Of a DNA stretch of 64,000 bases, positions 39,692 through 47,924 are shown in pieces. The DNA comes from Planctomycetota bacterium. GTDB lineage: Bacteria; Planctomycetota; Planctomycetia; Planctomycetales; Planctomycetaceae. The first letter of the stretch is position 1, and each line of letters starts with the position of its first letter. The notes beneath the pieces are model-generated. The model made no database searches. It worked only from the letters and a program-made list of their open reading frames with translations, and had not been told where the DNA came from. The position numbers were made by a program, and so were the translations under genes. The stretch spans positions 1-64,000 of the forward strand of contig JACTNB010000013.1 of assembly GCA_014584345.1 (NCBI GenBank), written 5' to 3'.

Positions 39692-42229
39692 ATGTCTGCC
39701 TCGCTTCGCCTGTTCTCGTGGTGTTGTTTCTATTTGCTGACAGGGATGTTGGCCGTCCCGCATGCGTGCGCGGAATGGCGGATCCTCCCGGAAAGCATTG
39801 AACTGGGCGGTCCCCGGGAGAGTCAACGATTATTGATGATCTCGGGGAATGCGGAACTTTCGACGGGACAACTCGGGGAGGTGACATTCCGTTCCAGTGA
39901 CCCTGGGATCGTCAGGATCGAGGGGAATCGGGTGCTTCCCGTGCAGGACGGGAACGCGACGATCACGGCCCACGATGCCGAGCAACCGGAGCAGGTTCTG
40001 GCCAAGGCAACAGTGCGGGTTACCGGCACTGCGGGTCCTGGCGAGATCTCGTTCGTGCGGGATGTTCAACCCGTGTTGTCCAAGCTGGGGTGTAATTCCG
40101 GGGCGTGTCACGGGGCGCTGGCGGGCAAGGGGGGCTTCCGGCTGTCGCTGCTGGGGTACGATCCCAAACTCGACCATTTCACCCTGACGCGGGAAGCACG
40201 GGGCCGACGGATCGACCTGGGCGATGTCGGTCGCAGTTTGTTGCTGACAAAACCGCTGGGCTTGGTGCCGCACAAGGGCGGTGTCCGCTTCGACCAGGAT
40301 AGTGAAGCCTGTCGGATTCTTTCGCAATGGATACTTCAAGGGGCGGTTGAACCCCGGGACGGCGAGCCGCGCGTAACACGGCTGGAAGTGCTGCCCCACG
40401 CGGTTCGGTTGCGGCCAGGGACCGGGCACGATCTGCTGGTGCTGGCCCACGATTCCGCGGGAGGCGTGCGCGATGTGACCCGCTGGACGAAATTCTCGGC
40501 GACTCACGAACCGATTGCCACGGTCGATGATGGGGGTCGGCTGACGGTCGTCGGGCCGGGCGAGGGGGCGATTGTGGCCTGGTACGACAGCAAAATCATC
40601 CTGGCCCGCGTGAGCAGCGCCTATCCGTATGAAGTGCCTCCCGACCTGTACGCTCAGGCGCCCCGCGTCAATTTCATCGATGAACTGGTGTTGCGACAAC
40701 TGGAGAATCTGCGATTACGACCTTCGCCCCGCGCCAGCGACGAAGTGCTGGTCCGGCGAGCCTTTCTGGATACCATCGGCACGTTGCCGACAGCCGAGGA
40801 AACCCGGGCCTTCGTGGACGAGACTTCTCCCGAAAAGTGGGATCGGCTGGTGGAGCATCTGCTGGAACGTCCGGAATTCGTGGATTACTGGGCGTACCGC
40901 TGGAGCGATGTACTGCTGGTGAATGGCCGGGTGTTGCGGCCAGACGCCGTGCGCGCCTATTACCAGTGGATTCGCGAACAAGTCGCCACGAACGTTCCCT
41001 GGGATGAGCTGGCGCGACGCGTTGTTCTGGCCCGGGGGAGCAGTCATGAACAGGGGGCGACAAACTTCTATGCGATCCATCAAACTCCCGAGGACATGAG
41101 CGAAAATATCAGCCAGGCCTTTCTGGGGCTTTCGATAGGCTGTGCGAAGTGCCATAACCATCCGCTCGAAAAATGGACCAACAATCAATATTACGCGATG
41201 GCCAATTTGTTTGCCCGCGTGCGAGCCAAGGGCTGGGGAGGGGATCCTCGGAATGGGGATGGCCTGCGGGTGTTGTATGTCGAGGAAACGGGTGATTTGA
41301 TTCAACCGAGCCTGGGGAAACCCCAGCGCCCCGCGCCACTCGATGCCCCCCCGTTGGATATCGAAGCCGCGGGAGATCGCCGCGAAGCGCTCGCGGACTG
41401 GTTGACCGCGGTCGACAATCCCTATTTCAGCCGTGCGATTGCAAACCGCGTCTGGAAGAATTTCCTGGGAATCGGGCTGGTCGAGGACGTCGACGATTTG
41501 CGGTTGTCCAACCCCGCCAGCAACGAACCCCTGCTGACCGCCTTGTCGGAGTTCCTGGTTGCGGAGAAATATAACCTGAAATCGCTGATGCGGGAGATTC
41601 TGCGGAGCGAAACGTATCGCCGCGACAGCCAGCCCCTGGCGGAAAATCGCGAAGATACGCGGTATTACTCACGCTACTATCCCCGGCGACTGTCCGCCGA
41701 AGTTCTGCACGATGCCTTCTGCCAGGTGACGCGGATTCCCTCGAAGTTCACACAGACCGAGAATGTGGATGGGAGCACGAGTGCGACCAGTTTCTATCCC
41801 GAGGGAACCCGGGCGATACAGCTTTACGATTCCGCGGTGGTTTCCAGTTTTCTACAGGTGTTCGGTCGCAACGAACGCGCCATCACCTGTGAATGTGAAC
41901 GCTCGAACGAGCCGACGGTGGTGCAGGTGCTGCAAATCTCCAATGGCGAAATCGTCAATCAAAAGCTCCGCGAACCCGATAGTTGCGTCTCGCAACACCT
42001 GAAGAATGGGGACACGCTTGAACAGGTGATCGAACAGGCGTTTCTGACGGCACTTTCCCGCCAGCCATCGTCCAGCGAACGGGAACGCCTGCTCGACGAA
42101 CTGCGCGAACCTTTCGCCCAGGCCCTCGCCTCCAGCGAAAGCGAAGCCTCCCTGGAACAACGCCGGATTCTGCTGGAAGACTTGTACTGGAGCATTCTGA
42201 GCAGTCGGGAATTTTTGTTTCAACACTGA
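39692..42229 (+). CDS. DUF1549/DUF1553 planctomycete cytochrome-like protein
   Basis: An 845-residue exported protein. Order: signal peptide (LFSWCCFYLLTGMLAVPHAC), a bacterial Ig-like domain (about 30-110; VTFRSSDPGIVRIEGNRVLP), a planctomycete cytochrome-c region (about 113-250) with CNSGACHG at residue 133 (spacing CX4CH, not CXXCH), another Ig-like part, DUF1549 (about 325-515; FIDELVLRQLENLRLRPSPR) with a canonical CAKCH at about 483, and DUF1553 (about 560-830). Likely a heme-bearing extracytoplasmic protein partnering DUF1501. Function unproven. Confidence 0.9.
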   Translation: MSASLRLFSWCCFYLLTGMLAVPHACAEWRILPESIELGGPRESQRLLMISGNAELSTGQLGEVTFRSSDPGIVRIEGNRVLPVQDGNATITAHDAEQPEQVLAKATVRVTGTAGPGEISFVRDVQPVLSKLGCNSGACHGALAGKGGFRLSLLGYDPKLDHFTLTREARGRRIDLGDVGRSLLLTKPLGLVPHKGGVRFDQDSEACRILSQWILQGAVEPRDGEPRVTRLEVLPHAVRLRPGTGHDLLVLAHDSAGGVRDVTRWTKFSATHEPIATVDDGGRLTVVGPGEGAIVAWYDSKIILARVSSAYPYEVPPDLYAQAPRVNFIDELVLRQLENLRLRPSPRASDEVLVRRAFLDTIGTLPTAEETRAFVDETSPEKWDRLVEHLLERPEFVDYWAYRWSDVLLVNGRVLRPDAVRAYYQWIREQVATNVPWDELARRVVLARGSSHEQGATNFYAIHQTPEDMSENISQAFLGLSIGCAKCHNHPLEKWTNNQYYAMANLFARVRAKGWGGDPRNGDGLRVLYVEETGDLIQPSLGKPQRPAPLDAPPLDIEAAGDRREALADWLTAVDNPYFSRAIANRVWKNFLGIGLVEDVDDLRLSNPASNEPLLTALSEFLVAEKYNLKSLMREILRSETYRRDSQPLAENREDTRYYSRYYPRRLSAEVLHDAFCQVTRIPSKFTQTENVDGSTSATSFYPEGTRAIQLYDSAVVSSFLQVFGRNERAITCECERSNEPTVVQVLQISNGEIVNQKLREPDSCVSQHLKNGDTLEQVIEQAFLTALSRQPSSSERERLLDELREPFAQALASSESEASLEQRRILLEDLYWSILSSREFLFQH

Positions 42230-42390
42230 CAGGCCCTGTATTCTTGGAACGACAAAGAATTCGGCCCTCGAGAAGTTGCGCCCTGGAATGAAGGGCCATA
42301 CGTCTTCCGTGGTACGCACAGCGTACCCTAAATCGCTATGCGTGCCCTGTAACATTCCGATGCGAAAGTTTCTCGACTCACTCCCGCTTT

Positions 42391-43704
42391 ATGCATTCCT
42401 CGTCTCGCCAGCCCACGGAAATTGAACACGAGCCGCTCCCCGCGGAACTGGCGGACAGTCTGCGGGAGGACTCTGCCACGCAAGGCTGGAATCTGATGAT
42501 TCTGGCGTTGCATCATGTGTTTCACCGCCTCGGTTGGATTTTCAAAACCGAAACCGTACTCATTCCCGCCTTTCTCGACGTGATTGCGGGAGCGGGCTGG
42601 ATACGTGGATGCCTGCCCGTACTGAATCGTTTCGGGCAAAGTCTGCCGCCGTTGCTGGCTTCTTCGCACTTGCGTCACGCACGCCGCAAAACGAACTGGG
42701 TGCTGGGAACCAGCCTGCTTATGGGCCTGTTGTTCGGCGTTCTCTCTCTACTTTGCTGGCAGTTGGATCGTCGCCCCTGGCCGGGCATGCCGCTGATTTT
42801 TCTGGCAATTTATACGATGTTCTTCGCCACCTCCGGAATCAATCAGATGGCGTTTAACACCGTCCAGGGGAAGTTGATAGCCGCCGCGCGGCGAGGTCGG
42901 CTGATGTCGCTGGGTGGCGTGGGCGGTTCGTGCGTGGCGATATTGGCGGCATATCTGCTGCTGACTCCCTGGCTGTCCCTGTCCAGCGGAGCAGCCTTCG
43001 CACGCGTATTCGGAAGTACGGCAATTTCGTTTACAGTTGCCGGACTGATACTGCTGCTGATCCGCGAGCGTCCCGATCCGCGGGAGGCCACCCCTTCCCG
43101 CGCGTCGCGGGTGTTGCTCAACGTCTGGCGCACGTTGCGGGACGACGCCCCTTTTCGCTGTCTGGCCGCCGTGACAATCTTGTTCATGTGTACGTTTCTG
43201 CTGTTCCCGCATTATCAGTGGCTAGGCCGCGTGACCCTCGATTCGAGCGGTTCGGACCTGATGTGGTGGGTGATCCTGCAGAATGCCTCGGTGGGGTTGT
43301 TCAGTTGGCTCGCCGGAGCTTGCGCGGATCGTTATGGCTATCGGATCGTGTTGCGATGTGAAATCCTGGCCGCGGGCAGCATCCCGCTGGTAGCGCTTGG
43401 CTTGTCCGCCTGGCTGACCCCCGAGACGCGAGGCTGGTATGCGTTGGTCTTCTTCCTGCTCGGCCTGATACCCGTTACGGTCAAGTCGCTGTTCAACTAT
43501 GCCCTGGAGTTAACGCGCGAGGAACATCACCCGCACTATCTGGGAACGCTCTCGGTCTGCATGGCGGTGCCGGTCTGTGGCGCGCCACTGGTCGGCTGGT
43601 TGCTCGACCGCGATCCGACGCTGGTCTTCCTCGCGGTGGCCCTGTTGATCAGCCTGGGAGGCGGCCTCACTTTTTTGCTGCATGAACCGCGGGCATCGGC
43701 TTAG
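42391..43704 (+). CDS. MFS-type transporter
   Basis: A 437-residue membrane protein with about 11-12 hydrophobic helices (for example LGTSLLMGLLFGVLSLLCW, FTVAGLILLLIRE, WYALVFFLLGLIPVTVKSLF) and a hydrophilic N-terminal 30 residues. The loop DRYGYRIVLRCEI between helices is the MFS loop motif (D-x-x-G/R). Substrate unknown. Starts at ATG 42391; no strong ribosome binding site. The full copy 5 of the interspersed element starts 2 bp after the stop. Confidence 0.8.
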   Translation: MHSSSRQPTEIEHEPLPAELADSLREDSATQGWNLMILALHHVFHRLGWIFKTETVLIPAFLDVIAGAGWIRGCLPVLNRFGQSLPPLLASSHLRHARRKTNWVLGTSLLMGLLFGVLSLLCWQLDRRPWPGMPLIFLAIYTMFFATSGINQMAFNTVQGKLIAAARRGRLMSLGGVGGSCVAILAAYLLLTPWLSLSSGAAFARVFGSTAISFTVAGLILLLIRERPDPREATPSRASRVLLNVWRTLRDDAPFRCLAAVTILFMCTFLLFPHYQWLGRVTLDSSGSDLMWWVILQNASVGLFSWLAGACADRYGYRIVLRCEILAAGSIPLVALGLSAWLTPETRGWYALVFFLLGLIPVTVKSLFNYALELTREEHHPHYLGTLSVCMAVPVCGAPLVGWLLDRDPTLVFLAVALLISLGGGLTFLLHEPRASA

Positions 43705-43705
43705 G

Positions 43706-43930
43706 TCACATTTCTCACACACTTACCAATGCGGTAAATTTTGCCTCGAAAATGCGCAAAACTAGCCGCACCCGTCAGGAAGCGGGCCACGTTTGGGGCT
43801 CTTTACCCCCATTGTTTTCCACTTAAGTGGACCATGTGGTGGGCGAGTGATTATGAGTTGCCGCGCCCGCGGGGCCCGCTTCCTGACGGGCGCGGCTAGT
43901 TCGTCGAAGTCAGCAAGCCTGATTGATTGA
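43706..43930 (+). repeat. Interspersed ~222-bp element, copy 5 (full)
   Basis: Full 225-bp copy: flank TCACATTTCTCACACACTTA with TTACCAATGCGGTAA hairpin and TTTTGCCTCG, arm ACTAGCCGCACCCGTCAGGA, centre with CCACTTAAGTGG and GTGATTATG, arm GGCCCGCTTCCTGACGGGCG, flank TTCGTCGAAGTCAGCAAGCC ending GATTGA. It lies between convergent genes, 1 and 24 bp from their stops. Confidence 0.88.
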
Positions 43931-43954
43931 CCCGGGTGAAAAATCCGGCTTAGG

Positions 43955-44842
43955 TCACGCCTGCCGCCAGTTTCGACTTTCCTGATTCCGAAATCCGGTC
44001 AGTTTCAGCGTGCCATCCCGGTAGAGTTCCAGCACGGAATAGCCATTGTTCTCGGCGCCAGTCCCTTCCACCATGGCCACCAGCGTGCAATAGTGGATCC
44101 CCTCCAGTTGCTTGAGGTCGTTTTTGTGACTGTGTCCCTGAAAAACCGCCAGGACCTTGCCGCTCTCCTCGAGCGCGCGCCGCACCTCGGCCGCGTTTTT
44201 CACGCCGTAACTGTTGGTGACGTCGAGCCGTTGATGAGCCAGCACGATCACCCGCTTTTTCGTCGCCTCCAAATCTCCCTTCAGCCACTCCAGTTCCGCC
44301 GGGGGGATGTTGGGATCGGTCCAGGTGAAGTTCTTGCGGCCATAGGGCTGTCCATCCTCGCGAAAGCAGGAATCCAGCACCACGAAGTGAAAGTCGCCCC
44401 GCTCGAACGAATAATAGGAACGCTGCTGTGCCACGCCGTCCAGAAATTCGGCCTTGGTCAGGGTGTCCACACAGTGATTCCCCAGCACGTAATGGCGATC
44501 GGGGCAGAGGGGGGCGAATTCGTGCTGAATGGTTTTCAGGTATCCCTGTTCCACCTCGACGGAAGCGGCTGCGTCAATGAAGTCCCCCAATTCCACCAGC
44601 ACGTCGATCTTCCGGCGGGAGAATTCCTGCCCGGCCTCCGCCAGTTTCTGGAGCGTCTCGCGATAATGTCGCGTGCCCGCGGCCGCCTTGTCCGCGTAGT
44701 GCAGATCCGTCACCAGGCCCACGCGTAATACCGGATCGGCCTCGCCTGCCAGCAATGCGGCGGGATTCACCCCCGCAGCGGCTAGCAGGAGTGTGCCACG
44801 CCCAAGAAACGCTCGGCGTTCCAGCTTCGAGATGTTTTGCAT
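43955..44842 (-). CDS. Exported calcineurin-like metallophosphoesterase
   Basis: A 295-residue protein with Tat-like start RRAFLGRGTLLLAAAG. Metallophosphoesterase motifs in order: GLVTDLHYAD (D-x-H), VELGDFID (GD), YVLGNHC (GNHD with Cys for Asp), VIVLAHQRLD and FQGHSHKND (GHxH). All metal ligands I can place are present, so it is likely an active di-metal phosphohydrolase outside the cytoplasm. ATG 44842 has GGGGAAAG upstream. It lies 124 bp after the permease gene and may or may not be in that operon. Confidence 0.88.
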   Translation of the reverse strand: MQNISKLERRAFLGRGTLLLAAAGVNPAALLAGEADPVLRVGLVTDLHYADKAAAGTRHYRETLQKLAEAGQEFSRRKIDVLVELGDFIDAAASVEVEQGYLKTIQHEFAPLCPDRHYVLGNHCVDTLTKAEFLDGVAQQRSYYSFERGDFHFVVLDSCFREDGQPYGRKNFTWTDPNIPPAELEWLKGDLEATKKRVIVLAHQRLDVTNSYGVKNAAEVRRALEESGKVLAVFQGHSHKNDLKQLEGIHYCTLVAMVEGTGAENNGYSVLELYRDGTLKLTGFRNQESRNWRQA

Positions 44843-44966
44843 GTCTGATTCTTTCCCCACCCGGCAGGATTGGATTGTCGGTTTCACAGGGTATCGTCCG
44901 CGGTTGATTTAAGAGACAACGAACACCCGGCGCGATCGCGGGGAATCCCGCCCTGGGGGGCATTCA

Positions 44967-46508
44967 TCACAACTCCTCCCGATACGCGCGCGACAGACGC
45001 AACTGGGCGCGCGCGAGCCCGGTGGTGAGCTGCCTGATCTCGTCTCGTTCGTCGTCTTCCATGGCGTGTTCGAGTAGTTCCAGCTCGTTTTGCACGACGC
45101 GGGCCTTCATCCGATGATACTCACTCAACCTGCCTTTCCGCAAATAAACTCCCACCTGCAGGCGGCGATTCCAGTCCTCCCACACAGGCAACCAATGCAG
45201 GGCATGGGCATAGTTCTGGCTCAGTGCCGAGGATAGCACTTCACCCTTGACAATATACATCTCGTCCAGGCATTCCCCCGGTGGGGGATAGTAGGCAAAA
45301 CACATGGCGATGCTCATGATGAACAAGGCGACAATCGCGGTGGCTCCCAGGATCCAGTTAGGCAGTACGAAATCCAGTTTCACTCCCCTGGCGTGCTCCT
45401 CGGGAATGGACGACAGCCAGCGCTCCAGGTCGTAGCGCCTTTCGAGCAGCAGCCATCCCAGACCCAGCAGGAAAGCGGCCAGCAAGGCATACAGGGAAAT
45501 CGATTCCTCGGGGCGCAGATCGTTGCGGAACGCGCGCCAGGTTTCCTCGCCGAGCCTCGACTCATTTCCCGCGTAGGGGCAGCAGTAAACATCGAAGGCG
45601 TGCGTGTGATTGGCCACTTCGATATCCGTCGGAGTCAACGGCTTTTCCAGCGTGTAGCCTAAGCCCAGCACCACGCCCAGCAGAATTCCCATCCAGGCCA
45701 GGGCCCGTTTCCCGCCATACGCTTGAAACATCCACAGGATTATGCCGAAATTCAAGCCCGCCCCCAGGATCAGCAGGGCAAAGGCCGCCCCCACGGAATT
45801 GCCGTGCTGAAACATGGAGCCCAGTTGGGACATCGCCAGCATGGGTGTCGCGTAGGCCGGTACCGCCACGAAAGTCATCAACAGGGGCGCCCAGGGATTG
45901 TCCGCATTGACCGAGGACTGAAAGGAAGCCTTCGGCAAGACGACGCTCAGCACGATCAGGCCGCTCAGTCCCACCAGCATGTACAATGTCGAGCGACTCC
46001 AGCATTCGCGCCCCATGGTCCCCAGGACCGCCAGGACACGTTTGATGCCCCACTGCACCGGAGCAGGTTCGGCCTCCGCGTGCGTGCTGTTCGGAAAACA
46101 GTAGTCGAACAGTAGTCCGATGCAGGTGACCACGACCAGCGAGGCCAGCATGAAGGCGAAAATCGTGAACGGTTCCGAAAGCGTCAGTCCGTACAATACC
46201 GAGAGGGGATTGAACAGCGGCGCGGTCAGGCCGAACGCCAGAATCGTGCCTCCGGACAGCCCCGCCCGTTTCATTTCTCGCACGATCGGAATGACCCCCA
46301 GCGAACAGACGGGCAGCAGCATGCCCATGGCCCATGCCTGAGGCAGCGAACGCCTCGTTCCCTCGCCAAACAGGTAGCGGACATTTGCCTGGCCCAGCAG
46401 CCGGCGAAAGACGGCTGTGATGATGAGCCCCGTCAGAATGAACGGGGAGGCTTGCGCCACGGCCTGCATCACGCGCAAGACGGCACCCCAGAACTGATGC
46501 TCAATCAT
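44967..46508 (-). CDS. YraQ/DUF318-type permease with long linker and tail
   Basis: A 513-residue membrane protein. The N-terminal half matches permease PF03773 (YraQ/ArsP-like): FILTGLIITAVFRRLLG, GMLLPVCSLGVIPIVREMKR with the conserved Pro-Cys-Ser, GGTILAFGLTAPLFNPLSVL and VAVPAYATPMLAMSQLG. About ten hydrophobic segments are present. A middle loop contains HTHAFDVYCCPYAG (His and paired Cys, possible metal site), and the C-terminus (about 410-513) is hydrophilic and helical. Relatives export arsenicals or metal ions. It overlaps the upstream lipoprotein gene by 8 nt. Confidence 0.82.
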   Translation of the reverse strand: MIEHQFWGAVLRVMQAVAQASPFILTGLIITAVFRRLLGQANVRYLFGEGTRRSLPQAWAMGMLLPVCSLGVIPIVREMKRAGLSGGTILAFGLTAPLFNPLSVLYGLTLSEPFTIFAFMLASLVVVTCIGLLFDYCFPNSTHAEAEPAPVQWGIKRVLAVLGTMGRECWSRSTLYMLVGLSGLIVLSVVLPKASFQSSVNADNPWAPLLMTFVAVPAYATPMLAMSQLGSMFQHGNSVGAAFALLILGAGLNFGIILWMFQAYGGKRALAWMGILLGVVLGLGYTLEKPLTPTDIEVANHTHAFDVYCCPYAGNESRLGEETWRAFRNDLRPEESISLYALLAAFLLGLGWLLLERRYDLERWLSSIPEEHARGVKLDFVLPNWILGATAIVALFIMSIAMCFAYYPPPGECLDEMYIVKGEVLSSALSQNYAHALHWLPVWEDWNRRLQVGVYLRKGRLSEYHRMKARVVQNELELLEHAMEDDERDEIRQLTTGLARAQLRLSRAYREEL

Positions 46509-46935
46509 CGCTTGGTTTCTCCGGAAGTTGAGAATGAAATTGATCCACGCGGGCAGCCGTTTCCGCCAGATCCGCCAGTTCCGTCAGCAGGCGCGTAAGA
46601 GTTGCGGCGACATTCTTGTCTTGCCGGTTCTGCACCTCGGCCAGCAAAGTTTGCGACAATTCCTGGACGCGTTCCCATTCCAGGCGGGACAGCTCTGTCT
46701 GGGCAGCCAGTTCAGGCAGCCAGCCCGCGATGTCCACGAATTGTTGCCGGTCCTCGGCCGACCAGTTATCGCACACGCTCCAGCGTTTGTTCAGGGAGTC
46801 GGCGGCTCGATAAAAACTGGCCGGTTTATGCGCCGGGATCTCGTGCCCGTGTTCCTCGGAATCCGTCTGGCAGCCCATCAGCAGCCAGCAGCCGCACAGA
46901 CTGAAAACTACGTTGATGCATCCTGATAATTTCAT
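46501..46935 (-). CDS. Small lipoprotein with His-rich N-terminus
   Basis: A 144-residue lipoprotein: MKLSGCINVVFSLCGCWLLM with lipobox LMGC, followed by EEHGHEIPAHKP (four His in a short span) and a helical body (TLLAEVQNRQDKNVAATLTR). The ATG overlaps the MoxR stop (ATGA) and its stop overlaps the permease start by 8 nt, so it is coupled to both. His clustering plus the permease suggests metal handling (inference). Family not recognised. Confidence 0.75.
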   Translation of the reverse strand: MKLSGCINVVFSLCGCWLLMGCQTDSEEHGHEIPAHKPASFYRAADSLNKRWSVCDNWSAEDRQQFVDIAGWLPELAAQTELSRLEWERVQELSQTLLAEVQNRQDKNVAATLTRLLTELADLAETAARVDQFHSQLPEKPSDD

Positions 46936-47924
46936 GTGGTCACTCGCGACGAAGAGGGGAGGCAAGGGACGGGAATTTCTTCCAGGATCTCCCGGATCAC
47001 GTGCCGGGGCTGGGGATCGTCGATCCCCAGCCGTACTTCCAGTACCGGCAAGGCAATTTCCTGCACGTCGTCCGGGGTGACAAAGTCGCGGCCTGCCAGA
47101 AAGGCCAGGCTTTGCGCGCAGCGTTGCCAGGTCAGCAGGCCACGCGGACTCAGCCCCAGGTGTACCCGCGAATGAGTCCGTGTACGGTGCGCCAGCGCCA
47201 CCAGGTATTCCTCCACGTTGCATGCCACGTCCACTCCCGCGACACATTGCTGCAAATGAAGCAGATCTCCTTCCGCGAAGACCACGCGCGACTCCGCCGC
47301 CCGCGTGTCCGCGTCCGCACGCCTCGCCTGGGATAACATGCGCATTTCTTCGGTCGCCGCGGGATACCCAATGCTCAGCTTCATCGCGAAGCGGTCTAAT
47401 TGGGCCTCGGGCAACGGATAGGTTCCATGCTGTTCGATCGGGTTCTGCGTCGCGATGACAAAGAAGGTTTGCGACAGCGGAAATCGCTGACCGTCGATCG
47501 AGACTTGGCGTTCCGCCATCGCCTCCAGCAGAGCCGATTGCGTGCGCGGCGTGGCCCGGTTGATTTCATCGGCCAGCAGGACGTCCGCGAAAACAGGACC
47601 GGGGCGAAACTCGAATTCCTGCTGCTTCTGGTTGAACAGGTTGAACCCCGTGATGTCGCTGGGGAGCAGGTCGGGAGTGCATTGCACTCGGGCAAAGCGC
47701 TCTCCCAGGCCCCCCGCTAGCGCCTTGGCGAGCGTCGTTTTACCCAGTCCCGGCTGATCCTCGAGCAGCAGATGGCCCTGGGCCAGCAGGCAGACGAGGA
47801 CCTGCTCCACCACCTGGGCCTTCCCTTGCAGCACTCCGTTGAGTTGCTGACGCAACTGGTACAGTTTCTCGCAAGGGGGCGAACCGTTATTGCGGCTGAC
47901 CAGAGTTTCGCCGGTGCCATTCAT
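46932..47924 (-). CDS. MoxR-type AAA ATPase
   Basis: A 330-residue cytoplasmic AAA+ ATPase. Walker A LLEDQPGLGKTTLAKALAG, the MoxR signature RVQCTPDLLPSDITGF, Walker B VLLADEINRATPRTQSALLE and sensor FFVIATQNPIEQHGTYPLPE are all intact. MoxR ATPases act as chaperones for neighbouring VWA/DUF58 proteins. It sits between transglutaminase-like and lipoprotein genes with 4-nt overlaps on both sides. Confidence 0.94.
   Translation of the reverse strand: MNGTGETLVSRNNGSPPCEKLYQLRQQLNGVLQGKAQVVEQVLVCLLAQGHLLLEDQPGLGKTTLAKALAGGLGERFARVQCTPDLLPSDITGFNLFNQKQQEFEFRPGPVFADVLLADEINRATPRTQSALLEAMAERQVSIDGQRFPLSQTFFVIATQNPIEQHGTYPLPEAQLDRFAMKLSIGYPAATEEMRMLSQARRADADTRAAESRVVFAEGDLLHLQQCVAGVDVACNVEEYLVALAHRTRTHSRVHLGLSPRGLLTWQRCAQSLAFLAGRDFVTPDDVQEIALPVLEVRLGIDDPQPRHVIREILEEIPVPCLPSSSRVTT

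Noticed and set aside
43955..44842. Metallophosphoesterase as inactive because GNHD reads GNHC
   Set aside because: The changed Asp is not one of the direct metal ligands I can identify, and all other motifs are intact.
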